Positions 11,317 through 23,692 of a DNA stretch of 64,000 nucleotides are shown here, piece by piece. The stretch comes from Blepharisma japonicum (taxonomy: Eukaryota; Ciliophora; Heterotrichea; Heterotrichida; Blepharismidae). Position numbers and translations under genes: made by a program. Where the stretch lies: assembly GCA_949751835.1 (NCBI GenBank), contig CATKHK010000005.1, positions 248,001 through 312,000 on the forward strand, in the 5' to 3' direction. The notes under the pieces are model-generated. The model saw only the letters and a program-made list of their open reading frames with translations. It had not been told where the DNA came from and made no database searches. Positions within the stretch are counted from its first letter, which is position 1. Every line of letters starts with the position of its first letter.

Positions 11317-14300
11317 ATGAGTTTATACCTAAGAAGCTTTCTCATCGCAAACCTTTGCTTAGTGTTAGGCTTTAACTCATCTAAAGTTTCTTTAGCAATA
11401 ATCTGCGGCTCAACAGATTCATACTCATCGACGCTTGGTTTTGTTTATAATCCATTAGCCTACTACACAACTCCCACTACCTATGTTGAGAGAACATCGA
11501 ATCCAATTGGAGGAACTAAAAATCCAACTATTTATCAATCTTTCCGATCAAGTTCCGGAACTTATTGGACTTATTCAATTCTTTTATCAGAAGATGGAGA
11601 CTATGTATTAATTCTTCAATTCGCAGAAATCACTTACACAGCACCGAATAAAAGAGTCTTTACAGTAATGTTTGGAGATTATTTTATGATAATATCAGAT
11701 TTAGATATCTTTGCCAAAGTCGGATCTCTCAATGCATATGATATTTTTCTCGAATTTACCGTTTACAATGGAGCTGCCTATATAAATGGTCAGTTTATTT
11801 TATATGTAAATGGTGCATTTCCAGTAAATTTCATAAACTTAGGTATTGGAGATCCAATAGTTTCAGGAATAGTTTTGGTTAAGGGACGTTGTTCAAGTGA
11901 TGTAGACAATTGTAACATGTGCTATGATGAAAGTTGCCAAGTTTGCAACGCACCTACGATATCATGCAATACTTGCAATTCAAATATGACTCCTATAAAT
12001 GGTGTTTGTCAATGCAAATCAGATGCCTATTACAAAGATTCTATATCACATTCTTGCTGGGTTTGTGATAACTTATGCAGTGTTTGTGAAGGCTCAGGCT
12101 TATTTTTGTGTGATACTTGCTTATCCCCTAACATTCTAGCTTCAAAAATATGCTTGAGAAGCTGCCCTTATGGATTTTCAACGGGGTGCTCAGAAGTTAA
12201 TTCGATTTTAATAAACTCTCGATTTGATGGAAGCTTTTCAGGGACTTATGATGGAATTTTTCAAGCTGGATCAACTGCAAGTACTTCTTACTTTTTTTAC
12301 TCGCCATCTGCAGGTGATTCAATTCCTGCCTTAAACAGAGGACTTTATTTTCATGGGACAATTTTACAGTCTGTTTCTAATATATATTTTTCAATTAATT
12401 TTTCACTTGGATATTGGGTGTGAATAAACCCAGGCTCAATGCCTACTCAAGGCTTTTTTTGGCATGGACACGACTGAATGGCGATGATTGATATATATGG
12501 AAACATGTGTATAACTCTAGAAAATGAATTTGAAAAAATTGATGCTATTTCAAGTTCAATGAATGTGAACACTGGAGTATGGGTTTATTTTTCTCATACA
12601 ATTTTTTATTCATCAGGAGCAACTAATTACAAATCGTATATGAATAATGCTCCTGTGGATACTAAAGTAAAGGATGGATACATTTATAGAGATAAGGATA
12701 ATCCTTCATACAATAGAATTGTCTTAGGCTCTTTCTATGGCTTCCTTTATACCTTTCAATTTTGGAACTGTGCGATATTTGATTTTAGTGCAGCTTATTT
12801 TGATGACTTGTGCGGCACTGGAAATATGGCAAACTGCCTTTGATCTTGTGCTATTGAAGAGTGAATGGACAACGGTGTCCGCACTTCTTGTGATGCGTCA
12901 TGCAGTAATGGATGCGTAAGAAATGGATCTTGCAATATTTGTTTTGATCCTTTATGTGAAATTTGCCATGGATTTAATAGTGGTGATTGCGATCAATGTG
13001 TAGCAAATGCTTCAGGAACTCCATGCAGCTGTCAGTCGCCTTATAAAGTTTCTGTATCTGGCATTGAATGCATTTACTGCTCGCCTGGCTGTGAATCATG
13101 CATTGGGGAACATGCATATGATTGCATCTCTTGCAATCCTGGGTTTTATCAATTAGAAAAGTGGTGCCTAACTGATGATTCTAATTATTATCCTTCAAAT
13201 TCATGCATTGCAAGTTATGAGTTCACAAAAATTTCAAATGTTCAGTATGATTCTGTTAATAATTACCCAATTTATATGGGAAGTACTGACTCATTCTATA
13301 ACGATTATGATGCAAATGATCCTTGGGTTTTACCTTACCGAGGCTTATATTTTAATGGTTACTCATTTGCATCACTTCCTAAGCGGGATACGAACTCAAA
13401 AGGGATCGCGCTCTGATTAAATCATACAATTGATATATGGGCAATGGTTATGTATGATAATTACAATGGTGCTCTATATTCCCTTTATACTGATTATTCT
13501 TATGTAATAAAGATTGTCACAGCTCAAAAATATGATTTGTCTTCCTATAAGCACACAGTATGATATAACTTAACAAGTATTGATGGGCAGACGTCAAATC
13601 TATTTTCCTTAGAAAGTCCATTCTATTCTTTTAATATCTGGCAGAGGGTGATTGTTTCTTATTCTTATAAGTCAGGATCATTTTTGAAGCTATTTATAAA
13701 CGATCAAATGGTTGATTCAAAAACCATTAGCGATTATTTTTATTATGAGTATAATCACCAAGCTCAACTGGGAAATTGAGAAATGAGTAACGGATTTGTT
13801 GGATATATATATTCATTAAAATTATATAATTATGCAATGAACTCAGTCGCTTCATGATCCTCTACATCATGCGGCTACCCGTTCTGCACTGAGAACAATG
13901 ATGGCTTAATAAATTGCAATTTTAAAGAATTTTATGATGTTACTTCCAAATCTTGCAGCTCTTGCAGCAATTACTGCTTGTATGGATGTGCAAGAGGAGG
14001 TGATATTTGCAATATGCACCAAAATCCACTTTGTGAATTATATGTCGATTTGAAATTTGCTAACTGTGAAATATGCAAAACAAACGCGAATAATGTTCCT
14101 CCGTGCACTTGTGCTGATAATTTGATATATGACGATGTATCAAAAACTTGTAAATGCAGTGATGGGTCTCAGCCAGGTATTAATCAATGCTCTGGCTGTG
14201 TTAGATATCTCCAGTCTAATGAAATAAATGGCTATTTTACGTCAAACTTCCTGAAAATAATTTTTGAGTTTTCAATTGCTGTTGATATATCAGGGCTGAA

Positions 14301-17300
14301 ATGTGAAAATATTTTTCCAATGACCATATTAGCAAAATTTGGATTAGATTATATTTGCATCCTTTACTCCAAAAATATTACTGTTGAGCTTGGAAAGGAC
14401 TTTGCTATAAAAGATGAAGTAGTATCGCTTATAAAAGGATCGCTAAAGTGCGGTACAGAATGTGGATATGATGCAAAGGATATAAATTTATCCCTAAAAT
14501 ACTCTGTAACTCCTATCACTCCTCTATCTATAATAGATGCTCCCAATACAGTATTATACAATTGCCAGGATTTGTTAATTTCAGGCCAAAAATCAACAGG
14601 AAATCTTAACTCTGCTCTCGAATATAAATGAGCAATCTCATCAGACCCCCCTTTGAAAGCCTTATTGCAGTTCAATACCGATTATCAAAAACAAATTTCT
14701 TCCTTTTCTATACCAAGTAGTGATTTATCAACAGCAAGCATCACAGTTACTCTCACAGTTAGAAATGTTTTGGGTAGTGTAGGTACAAATTCAATTGTCA
14801 TTGAATCAATTCCAAACGGAATTTCAGTAAATTTTGATAGAGCTACAAACAATCAATTATTAATAACCCAGTCAAATTTTTATGCTGCTGGGTCAATTGT
14901 ATCATGTGAAGATATTAGTGAGCTTGATTTAAGCTGGAAACTTGTTAGTGCAACTGGGAATTTGACATCTGTGGATGAGAAATCTATTTGGGAAAACCAA
15001 AAATGGCCATCAAGCTTGTATATCCCTGCAAGAAGTATTCCTTTATACACGTTTGCTACATTTGCTTTGGAAGTAACAAGCTTAAATTCAAATACCAAAG
15101 GAGTCGGAACCATTGAAATTTCTATATTTCCATCTTCTCCAATCATCAGATTTTCACGGACAGATGGGAATGCAGATATTACCAGAGCATTTGTTGTTGA
15201 TGCAAGCTCCAGCTATGACCCAAATGAAAATAGAGCGCTATTATTTAGCTGAAAGTGCACAAAGAGTAGCTCAATCGATTGCTCGTCATTAATTTCTGCT
15301 CCTTATTCATCAGTTTTAAAAGTACCTTCAAATTCTTTGGAAATTGGAATCGAGTATACATTTACCCTGACAGCTACAGCTGATTTTTCGAATGGAAGAC
15401 AAGGAAAATACTCAGTGCAAGCTGAAAAGATTATTAAAATAAGCACTGTCAATTATTATGTGCCTGAATTAAATATCTTTAATGCCTTAACTAACACCCA
15501 ATCAGATGCTATATCAGGAGGCAAAAGAGTTCCACTAGCCGCATCCACTGAAAATGATCAAAATAAACAGCTTTCTTATCAATGGAGCTTAGTAAGTGGA
15601 GAAAATCTTGAATTCACAACTCCACTTGATCAATATGCAATTGCAATCTCACAATATTCTTTAACTCCTGGAATTACTTACACTCTTAATTTAGCTGTTT
15701 TTGACGGAAGTCACTATTCTTCATTTTTTTACTCTTTTTATGCCAATTCTCCTCCAAGTTTAGGAAGTCTTAATATAACTCCAGGCGAAGGTATAGAATT
15801 AGATACAATTTTTGAAATGGAGGCTTTAGGATGGACTGATCAAGAAAATGATTACCCATTTACCTACTCATTTGGATATTTAACTGATAATGATTATGTT
15901 TTTCTGAATATAAAAAATCAAAGCTCGACACATTATACGACTTTTCCCTATCTGAGCCAAAACGATTTATCTATTTTTGTAGATGTTTATGATGGTTTAG
16001 GAGCCTTCTCAAGAGAAATCGTGAAGGTAAAGATATCGAAAAATAAAAATCTAAACCAAACTGAAGTATATTTAAACTCTGCAAGCTATATTTATTCAAT
16101 AACTTCTGATCCTCAAACATACCCTGGAGCAATTAGCGATTTGTGTAGCTCTATCCTTAATAGAGACTATTATCTAAAAGGTGAATTTATAAATCGTTCT
16201 GGTGACGACAAGGTATTTCTAGAAGAAGTAGTCAACTCAACTCTATATTGAACTAAAAGTTTAATTGACAGAGGCAACTTGGATAGTCAATCAATTTCAA
16301 CCTATGCAAACTTGTTAACAATGATAACGCTCAACCCTTATTTAGTGGATCATGACGTTGAAACTAAAGTGTTTGAAATGATAAATAGTATAGTTGATAA
16401 TATCCCACAATCGTGGATTCTGACAAATGAGCAAGCTGATGGCTATTTTATAGTAATTGATCAATCTTACCAGTATAATGCATCAAGTTTAGTTAATAAG
16501 ACGGATAGCCTTGAAAAAGGAGTTGACACGATAAATAGCCTTAGTAAGCTTATCCTTTCACAAATGGTTATTAATGAAAAAAATTTTATTACAACTGACA
16601 ATTTAGAAATTACCCTAACAGTAATGGAAAATAAAAACCTTGATGACTTTCAATTATATTCAAGCTCCAAAAGTGCTTCAGTATCATTACCATCCAATAT
16701 TTCATCTATATTAGAGAGCTACACATCAGCAACTGAAGTTGGTATCTCTATGGCCCTCCTGAAGTCTCCAAATAATCCTGGAAGTTTATCATCATCTGTT
16801 GTTGATTTCTCAATGTACGACGTTCAGAGGAATCAAAAAATTGAATTGAATATGACATCCACATATATCTTAATAGAAATTCCTGTCTGGAATCTTAAAT
16901 ACTCAGATTTTGTTCCTGAATGCGCTTATTTAGACACAAAATCTATGAATTGAAGTGCTCAGGGTTGTAAAAACCAGCAAATAAAATCAGAAAGCATCAT
17001 CTGTAGTTGCAATCATTTCACAAGTTTTGCAGCCATCGACTCTGCAGCTTCAACAATAATAAATTCAAATATTGGTGATACTGTAAATATATATGCATGA
17101 AATAGCTTAAATCAGTCAAATGCAATTGGTCTATATTTTGGTATTGCTACTTTGATAATTTATATTATTTTAGCAATTATTACATATAAAAAAGATAAAA
17201 AGGAAGAAAAAATAGAAGAAGAAATTAGAAAAAACCTGAAAGGGATACCAAAAAAACTGGAAAAAGTTATAAATAAATTTGATGAAGATCCAAAAACTGA

Positions 17301-18381
17301 ATATATGTCTAAAAAAGATCAACTAAAGAACCTTATTTTCTGTTGTAAGAAGAAAATAAAAAATCATAATGATGAATTAAAAGATGGGGTGCAGGAAACA
17401 TCATTCTCAAAGTCACCCAAACATAATCATCAAGCTAAAAATAGTGAGGCTAGAGAACTTACTGAATGCTATAATGAAATAAATCTATCTACAGAAATAG
17501 AGTATTCGCCTTGAAAATGCTGTAAAAAAAGGCAAACATGTAAAAACGATTTAAAAGATCAAAGTGAAGCTTTTGATCAGCCTGATGAAGTTTATGTTTA
17601 TAGCTTTACAGATGAAATCAGCTCTGAAAGTACTGAAATTGAAGAAATCGAGCAATCTAAAGCAAGAAAATGGCTGAGAATTATCTCAGAAAAGCATGAG
17701 TTATTTAATATTCTGTTCAAAAGAGTGCCTCAGAATCCCAGCCTTTGCAGAATTACTTTATATTTTTTAGTTCTCTTAGGACAGATGTTTTTTATTGGCA
17801 TGTTCTATGAAAATTCCACTTCCACCTCAGTCCAAAATTTTACCACAAATTCAACAAATTCAACAAACTCCATAACTAGAGACAATAGTTCAGAAGGCTT
17901 TTCAATCAATTACAGCTGGCATGATTTTTGGATTATGATATGGTCGTCTTTATTAATGACATTTATAGTCTCAGTTCTAAGTAAACTATTTATAGAGAAA
18001 AAAATAACTGGCCAAATAACAGCAATTCAATATATAAAAATTAAAAGACAAATCAAAATAAAAAGATGGGTAGGATTATTTTTTGCATGGGGTATTATGT
18101 TTTATTTTTTGTGAAGCATAGCATTATATGCTATTCAGTTTGATGAAGATATTAGTAGAGTTTGGGTTCTTAATACAGGTATAAGCTATACGGTTAATAT
18201 TTTCTTTACATCATTAGTTAAAATAGCAATTACTACTTATTTAACTATGAAATTTATAGAGCTTATTGAAAAATATAAAAAGAAAAAAGCTAAAGAAAAT
18301 AATGAAAATAATGAAGCTGAGATAATGTTCACAATTTTCCAGACGCCTACTACTGAAATTAAAACTGAAAGAACAAAATAA
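11317..18381 (+). CDS. Receptor copy 2, intact: malectin/LamG/REJ/GPS polycystin-1-like receptor
   Basis: One frame of 2354 residues with TGA as Trp, ending in TAA. Visible order: signal peptide (1-28); malectin-like domain (29-190, with FAEI and a closing SGIVLVKG); Cys-rich repeats (192-291); LamG-like domain (297-508); Cys-rich (510-624); LamG-like (625-847); Cys-rich (850-958); REJ module (about 1130-1640, with NSPPSLG near 1476 and GWTD after it); GAIN-like region; GPS (1879-1910, WSAQGC then CSCNHFTSF); membrane span at about 1933-1955; charged loop; four more spans at about 2141, 2203, 2251 and 2285. The HELFNILFKRVP stretch before the second span resembles the polycystin-1/PKDREJ loop. 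The channel-forming last six spans of polycystin-1 are absent and no clear PLAT domain is seen. By family it should be a plasma-membrane receptor cleaved at GPS. Glycan binding is inferred from the malectin and LamG folds; the ligand is unknown. Confidence 0.85.
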
Positions 18382-19642
18382 AAGAAAATAGTAGCCTAAA
18401 GCATAGGAAATTTAGTTTAAATAAATTTAAAATATTAAATAAAAATCTGTTGATTAGGTTCCATAAATATCTAAGATAATTAGAAATTTGTCTTTCCTAC
18501 CTAATCGTATATTGTATTATTCTGAGAAATTGATATAAGTTTTGGTGCAATTCTATCTATTTGATATCCAAAAATTGCTAGTTGTCTCAAATTTAAATAT
18601 TACTTGAATAGAGTAGAGTAATAAGTCTTTACCATTATTGTTGCAACAAAAGTTTAGAAATTATATTTAATTTGTGTTTCTTTAACAGCTTTAAATTATT
18701 TTAAACTTTTAATATTGGTAGCAAATAAAATGGCTTAAAAAAATAACAAATATTGTTATGATTATTTCCTTGGCTGTGCTTGCTCTGGTTTTCAGAAAGC
18801 TTTTTTACATGCTAAGAAGTGGATGAAATTGATTTTATGTAAGCCAATGTGATACATACACACTTAGTATCGTTTGTGATTAATGGTTGAGCATATTTCA
18901 AGTTTGCGCATTCTATGGGCTGTGAATAGTAATAAGGTGTAACAATATATGAAGTGTTAATTATATCTTTTATTTTTAAGACTCTTGCTTGCATTTAAAA
19001 ATTGGCACAATCTGGGATCGATATAGAAGGTCTTATGCCATATATCACATTTTGGTACCTACTTGAATTATATTTGATATGTGATTTGGTATTGCATTTG
19101 CTGCAAATTTATTATATCATAAATTTTGTTGCAAGAGGTAACAGAATTTAAATGACTTACGGAAAATCATTTGTTGTGTCTAATGATATTAGGACATCCT
19201 TATTTTATCTTCTAGATTCATTAAATTTAATGCTATTTGCTTATTGAAAGATGATATACAGGCATAAAATTATTTGAGGCACTTATAATAAGAGATAACT
19301 GCTAATAACTATTTTAGTCTTGTTTAAGCTATATGATTATAGTAAAATCAATAATTTTTTCTATCACAGGCAAAAATTGCACAATCTCAACCCGCTGCTA
19401 CAATAGATTAAATAATTCAAATAAAAATTAATAAAGCACACATAATAAGCTATAATAGCGATTCATAATATTGATACATTGCGATATCATCTCGAGAGGT
19501 GATTAGGAATTGATGCTTTAGAGCTCTTGATAAGACTTTGGCACCTAAATAATTATTTTAATATCTAAATAACTTAGCCATTTATCTCTCTTGAGCTAAA
19601 TTTAAAAATATGAAACAGCTATAATTTATTTTCGTTACAAAA
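18382..19642. other. Downstream flank of unit 2 and spacer before the methyltransferase array
   Basis: Up to about 19045 this is the duplicated flank. After that it is unique AT-rich spacer. A 60-codon minus-strand frame (18812-18994) is open here but is shifted by one base in unit 1, so I do not call it a gene. Confidence 0.55.
18470..18740 (+). repeat. Shared non-coding block, copy 2
   Basis: Same block as 9420-9700, part of the duplicated unit. The landmarks ATAGAGTAGAGTAATAAG and the following TTTAATTTGTG stretch are present. Confidence 0.65.
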
Positions 19643-20668
19643 ATGTCAACAGGTGGTTTTGCTCTTCACGGCTATAACGAAGGATCGCTTCTCCAAAGAA
19701 TGCTATTGATGAAAGCGTCAGATTCTTTTGGGAATTGTCTTTCACATGTTAGCACTTTATCAAATGACCAAATTGTGATTGCAGATTATGGCTCATCTGA
19801 AGGATTCAACTCAATGATCTTTTTAAGTCGAGTTCTTTCTAAATTCAGAGAGACTTACACGCAATCTATTCTTGTTATTCACAATGATTTGCCAAGTAAC
19901 AATTGGGTGAAAACTTTTAAAACCCTTTTAGAATTTGAAGAATCCTATATAAAAGTTCCAGATGTCTATTTTTCGGCTATCGGGCGTTCTTTCTATGAGC
20001 AGATTTTGCCTAATAATTCTGTGCATATAGGTTTTTCATCTGCATCTCTCCATTGACTTTCTCAACCACTTTGTGCTCCTGATCACGTTATCCCATCAGC
20101 TTCCAAAGATCCTGAATTTAAAGCTATTGCATCTGAAGTTGCTCATAATGATTTGGTCACTCTCCTTAGACAGAGACATAAAGAGCTTGTCAATTCAGGG
20201 AGATTTATCATCCAGATTGCAGATGACACTTTACCAAATGTGATATCAAGTGTAATTTTCAATTCAACAGCAGAAATAATGTGCGCTAAAGGATATATAA
20301 CTGAAGAAGAAAAGAGAAGCATCACAATGCCAACATATGGAAGGTCTGATGAAGAAATACAAAGGGCTTTAGCTGAAATTTCTGATCTTTACAAAGTAGT
20401 CTCGTTAGGGAAGATAGGAGGCGAACAATTTTGGAATGAAGATCCTCCTCCTGAGGTGCTGCCTAAAGTTATTGATGGCTTTAAAAGACTATCTCTATTT
20501 TCTTTGAAGGAGTTATTGCAAAAAGTAGTCAAAAGAAGCGAAGAAGAAAGAAATCAAATATTTGAGCATTATGTCAGGGAAGTTACGGAGTTCATTGAGA
20601 ATAATCAAAATTGGAATTGGTCACAGTATCATTCAATTGTTCTTGAGAAAATTTCTCCTAGTAGTTAA
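19643..20668 (+). CDS. SABATH-family carboxyl methyltransferase A
   Basis: 341 residues with TGA as Trp at 20054-20056. The family (Methyltransf_7, known mostly from plants) transfers methyl from S-adenosylmethionine to carboxyl groups, or sometimes ring nitrogens, of small molecules. Family signs: DYGSSEGFNS (48-57) in place of the plant DLGCSSGPN loop for SAM binding; HNDLP near 80; RSFYEQILPNNSVHIGFSS followed by LHWLSQ near 110-140; a later RHKELVNSGRFIIQ strand; and YGRSDEEIQRAL near the C-terminal third. Length is close to the plant enzymes (about 360). It is the first of eight related copies in a row and lies 203 bases before gene B. The substrate cannot be told from the sequence. Confidence 0.82.
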
Positions 20669-20871
20669 AAAAGTTCTATCTTGAGGTCATTTTTATTATT
20701 AAATTTTAAATCATCAGTCTTTTATTAGCTAGAACTCATTTTTATCTTGAGTTTTACAAATCACAGTTTGTGAATGCTCGAAGAAAACAACTTAGGCAGC
20801 TATTAAAATAATTAAGAATTTTTGATGAAGATTTTTATGATTAAAAATTGTGATTAATAAAAGCAAATAAA

Positions 20872-21876
20872 ATGTCGTCAACTGATTATGCATTTAAAAA
20901 CTATAACGAGTATTCGAGCCCTGCATTAACTTTGATGATGAGGATGTCAACCGTTTTCCAAGAAGCTCTTAGCAATGCAAGAACTTTGACAAACTCAACG
21001 ATAACTATTGTAGATTATGGCTCATCAGAATGCTTAAATTCTATGCTTTTTATAAAGTATGCTTTAATCCCTTTCAGAGAAGCCTCTCAGCAGCCAATAT
21101 TTGTCTACCATAATGATTTGCCCACAAATAGCTGGTCAAAAGCATTTAAGACAATTTTGGAGCATCAAGATTCTTACATCAACCTCCCAAATGTTTATTT
21201 CTCCTCTGTTGGGAGATCTTTTTTTGAGCAGATTTTACCTAATAATTCAGTAACAATAGGAATTTCTTCAATATCTTTCCATTTCTTATCTGAAGATCTT
21301 TCTGCTCCTGATCACGTGCTGGCTTCATCATCAAATGATCCAGAGTTCAAAGAGAAAGCTGCTGAATTTGCACATAATGACCTTATAAACCTCTTAGAGC
21401 TCAGATATAATGAATTAGTGGACCATGGATCACTAATTCTGCAATTCGCTGGTGAGACAATGGATTTTGGGCAATATCTGCAAGATGCAAATGAAAAATT
21501 GTATGAAAAAGGAATAATTAATGAAGAAGAAAAGACAAATTTGACAGCTGCGTCTTATGGAAGAACAACGGAAGAAGTCCAGAGGGCTTTAGATCAAGAA
21601 CGAGAAAAGTATAGAGTCATTTATTTCAATAAAGAAAAAGTCTCCATGTTCAACGGGAAGAGTGAAAAAAATATTGAAATAGTTACTGGAATGAGTAGGA
21701 TGGTTGTGGGATTCCAGTTGCAAAAAACAATTAAAAGATCAGAGGAAGAGAGAAATGAAATACTGAAACTGTATGTTGATGAGATAAAGGATCTTTTTGT
21801 GGCAAAAGATCAGCAACTCTTTACCGAACTATATATTGTTGCGCTTGAAAAACTCCCAGGAAAAATAAATCCATAA
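20872..21876 (+). CDS. SABATH-family methyltransferase B, divergent
   Basis: 334 residues, with no TGA codons needed. It keeps the family frame (DYGSSECLNSM, HNDLP, RSFFEQILPNNSVTIG, APDHV, YGRTTEEVQRAL) but differs at places that are constant in A, C, F and G. The SAM-loop motif has GSSEC instead of GSSEG, and the usual HWLSQ is HFLSE, so the Trp that packs against the substrate in plant enzymes is missing. The C-terminal third is also different. It may act on another substrate or be less active. A decayed relative, E, lies at 26028-26766. Confidence 0.78.
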   Translation: MSSTDYAFKNYNEYSSPALTLMMRMSTVFQEALSNARTLTNSTITIVDYGSSECLNSMLFIKYALIPFREASQQPIFVYHNDLPTNSWSKAFKTILEHQDSYINLPNVYFSSVGRSFFEQILPNNSVTIGISSISFHFLSEDLSAPDHVLASSSNDPEFKEKAAEFAHNDLINLLELRYNELVDHGSLILQFAGETMDFGQYLQDANEKLYEKGIINEEEKTNLTAASYGRTTEEVQRALDQEREKYRVIYFNKEKVSMFNGKSEKNIEIVTGMSRMVVGFQLQKTIKRSEEERNEILKLYVDEIKDLFVAKDQQLFTELYIVALEKLPGKINP

Positions 21877-22672
21877 TTGATTAAGCTTTTTTTGATTGAA
21901 ATATTTATTAAATTGAATTAAAATAGAATTATTAAAGTGAAAGTGTTTGAAACTAATAATTTAGATCACTCAGCTCTATAAAATCATATTAATTTTATAT
22001 CAATAAATTTCCTGATAGATTCTATTTTTTCGCATCTTTATTTTTGAGAGACGTATTTGTCAAATGTGCAAAAGTACATATATAGGAATGATTAGTTATT
22101 AATTTTTTATAAATTTTATTCAAAATAAAGGAACTCATCTTTAAATTGGAAGAGTTTTTTGGTTTAAATTTAATTAGAGTAATTATATATCCAAATTGCA
22201 ATTTCTTGGCAATCGATCTTAATTAATAAGTTATTTGGGTATCTTCCATCTCTTGGAAATTCAAGATTTTGTTTTTAATTAAAAGGGATCAATAAGGCAA
22301 TTAAAATCTGTTTTCCTTGCCTAATTATTTATTATATTTCGCTTAATAATTATTATGCAATTTATCTTAGAAATTAGCAAGATATTCAAGTTATCTCAAT
22401 TTAAATAAGATTTGTAGAGTAGAGTGAAAAAGTTCTTATGACATATTTATTTCAATAAAAGTTTAGCCAATTAAATCTTATTTTTAATATCTATTTTTTA
22501 GCCAGTTTTGTATTGCCTTTTTGGACTTTTTTAATAACGGATAGTAAAATGACTTGAAAAGGGCAAACTCAAGAATAAATTTTATTTTATTAAATAAATA
22601 AAAATGCTCAAATATGCCTTTGAAGCATTAATTCATTGATTTTTTGACTAATCTTTTTGAGAATTATAATAA
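21877..22672. other. Spacer upstream of methyltransferase C
   Basis: No gene. From about 22310 it contains the block shared with the receptor downstream flanks and with the upstream region of F. Close to the start, TTGATTTTTTGACTAA precedes the ATG by about 40 bases, and similar strings precede F and G, so it may be a promoter element. Confidence 0.5.
22310..22560 (+). repeat. Shared non-coding block, copy 3 (upstream of gene C)
   Basis: Diverged form of the block at 9420-9700. It has the GTAGAGTAGAGTGAAAAAG landmark, then a TTTAATATC stretch and an AACGGATAGTAAAATG end. Its place upstream of a methyltransferase but downstream of the receptors suggests shuffling of flanks between the two arrays. 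Confidence 0.55.
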
Positions 22673-23692
22673 ATGTCAACAGGTGGCTACGTTCTCCATG
22701 GCTATAATGAAGGATCACTTTATCAAAGGATGTTGTTGATGAAATTATCAAATGATTTTATGGAAAGTCTAGCCCATGTTAGCCGCTCTACAAGTGAGCA
22801 GATTGTAATTGCTGACTATGGCTCATCTGAAGGCTACAATTCTATGCTCTTTTTAAGAAAAGCTTTATCAAAATTTCGAGAAAATTCATCCAACCAAATT
22901 TTGGTTATTCACAACGATTTGCCAGACAATGAATGAGTAAAAACTTTTAAAACGATTTTGGAGTCTGAAGAATCGTATTTAAAGCTCCCAGGTGTATATT
23001 TCTTAACTGTTGGTCGTTCGTTTTATGATCAAATTTTGCCTAATAACTCTGTCCATATTGGACTCTCATCAGCAGCGTTTCATTGGCTTTCTCAACCCAT
23101 CAGCGCACCTGATCATGTTATTCCTTCTTCTTCTAATGATCCAGAATTTAAAATTACAGCTTCCACCCTTGCGCATAACGATTTGGTTACCCTTCTTCGT
23201 AATCGGCACAAAGAGCTTGCCAGCTCAGGACGTCTTATAGTGCAGTTTTTATTTGAAAACGTATCAACAACATGCTCTTTTGGTGCAATCATAAATACAA
23301 CTGTTGAAAACGCTTTTAATAAAGGATATATTACAGCACAAGAAAAAAGGGACATAACAGTACCTTGGTATGGAAGAACATATGAAGAAGTTCAAAGAGC
23401 TTTAAATGAAGTTTCAGATTTATATAAAATTATTTCATTTCCACACTTGGATGACAGCAAACTTTCTTTTGAAAGTCTACCAGAAGAGATCAGAACTGGT
23501 ATAATGCATGAACTTAAAAACCTTGAGGTATATTTTTTAAAAGGTGCTTTACGAAGGGCAATTAAAAGAACTGAGGAAGAAAATAATGCTATTTATGAAT
23601 TGCTTATTAAAGAATTATTTGATGCTATTGATGGGAGCGAAGTTGATAGATGGCCAGTTTTTCAGGAATTTGTCCTCGAGAAAACTTCTTAA
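22673..23692 (+). CDS. SABATH-family carboxyl methyltransferase C
   Basis: 339 residues. TGA at 22934-22936 stands where gene A has TGG (NNWVKTF), which supports TGA as Trp. All family motifs are present: DYGSSEGYNSM (from residue 48), HNDLP, RSFYDQILPNNSVHIGLSS, HWLSQ, YGRTYEEVQRAL. By my reading it differs from gene F at 11 of 339 residues, while the flanks of C and F differ far more. It is the third member of the A-B-C cassette. Confidence 0.85.

Larger units (their letters stand above)
10066..19045. repeat. Tandem duplication unit 2 (~9.0 kb)
   Basis: This is the second direct copy of the unit, with flank, receptor copy 2 and downstream flank. Similarity to unit 1 fades at about 19045, where unit 1 continues with a sequence near 10020 that is not found here. 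The downstream flank is shorter by about 100-200 bases because of a deletion in the region aligned to 9340-9420. Confidence 0.8.

Noticed and set aside
18812-18994. 60-codon minus-strand frame in the unit 2 downstream flank
   Set aside because: The matching sequence in unit 1 is shifted by one base, so the frame is not kept; no family sign.
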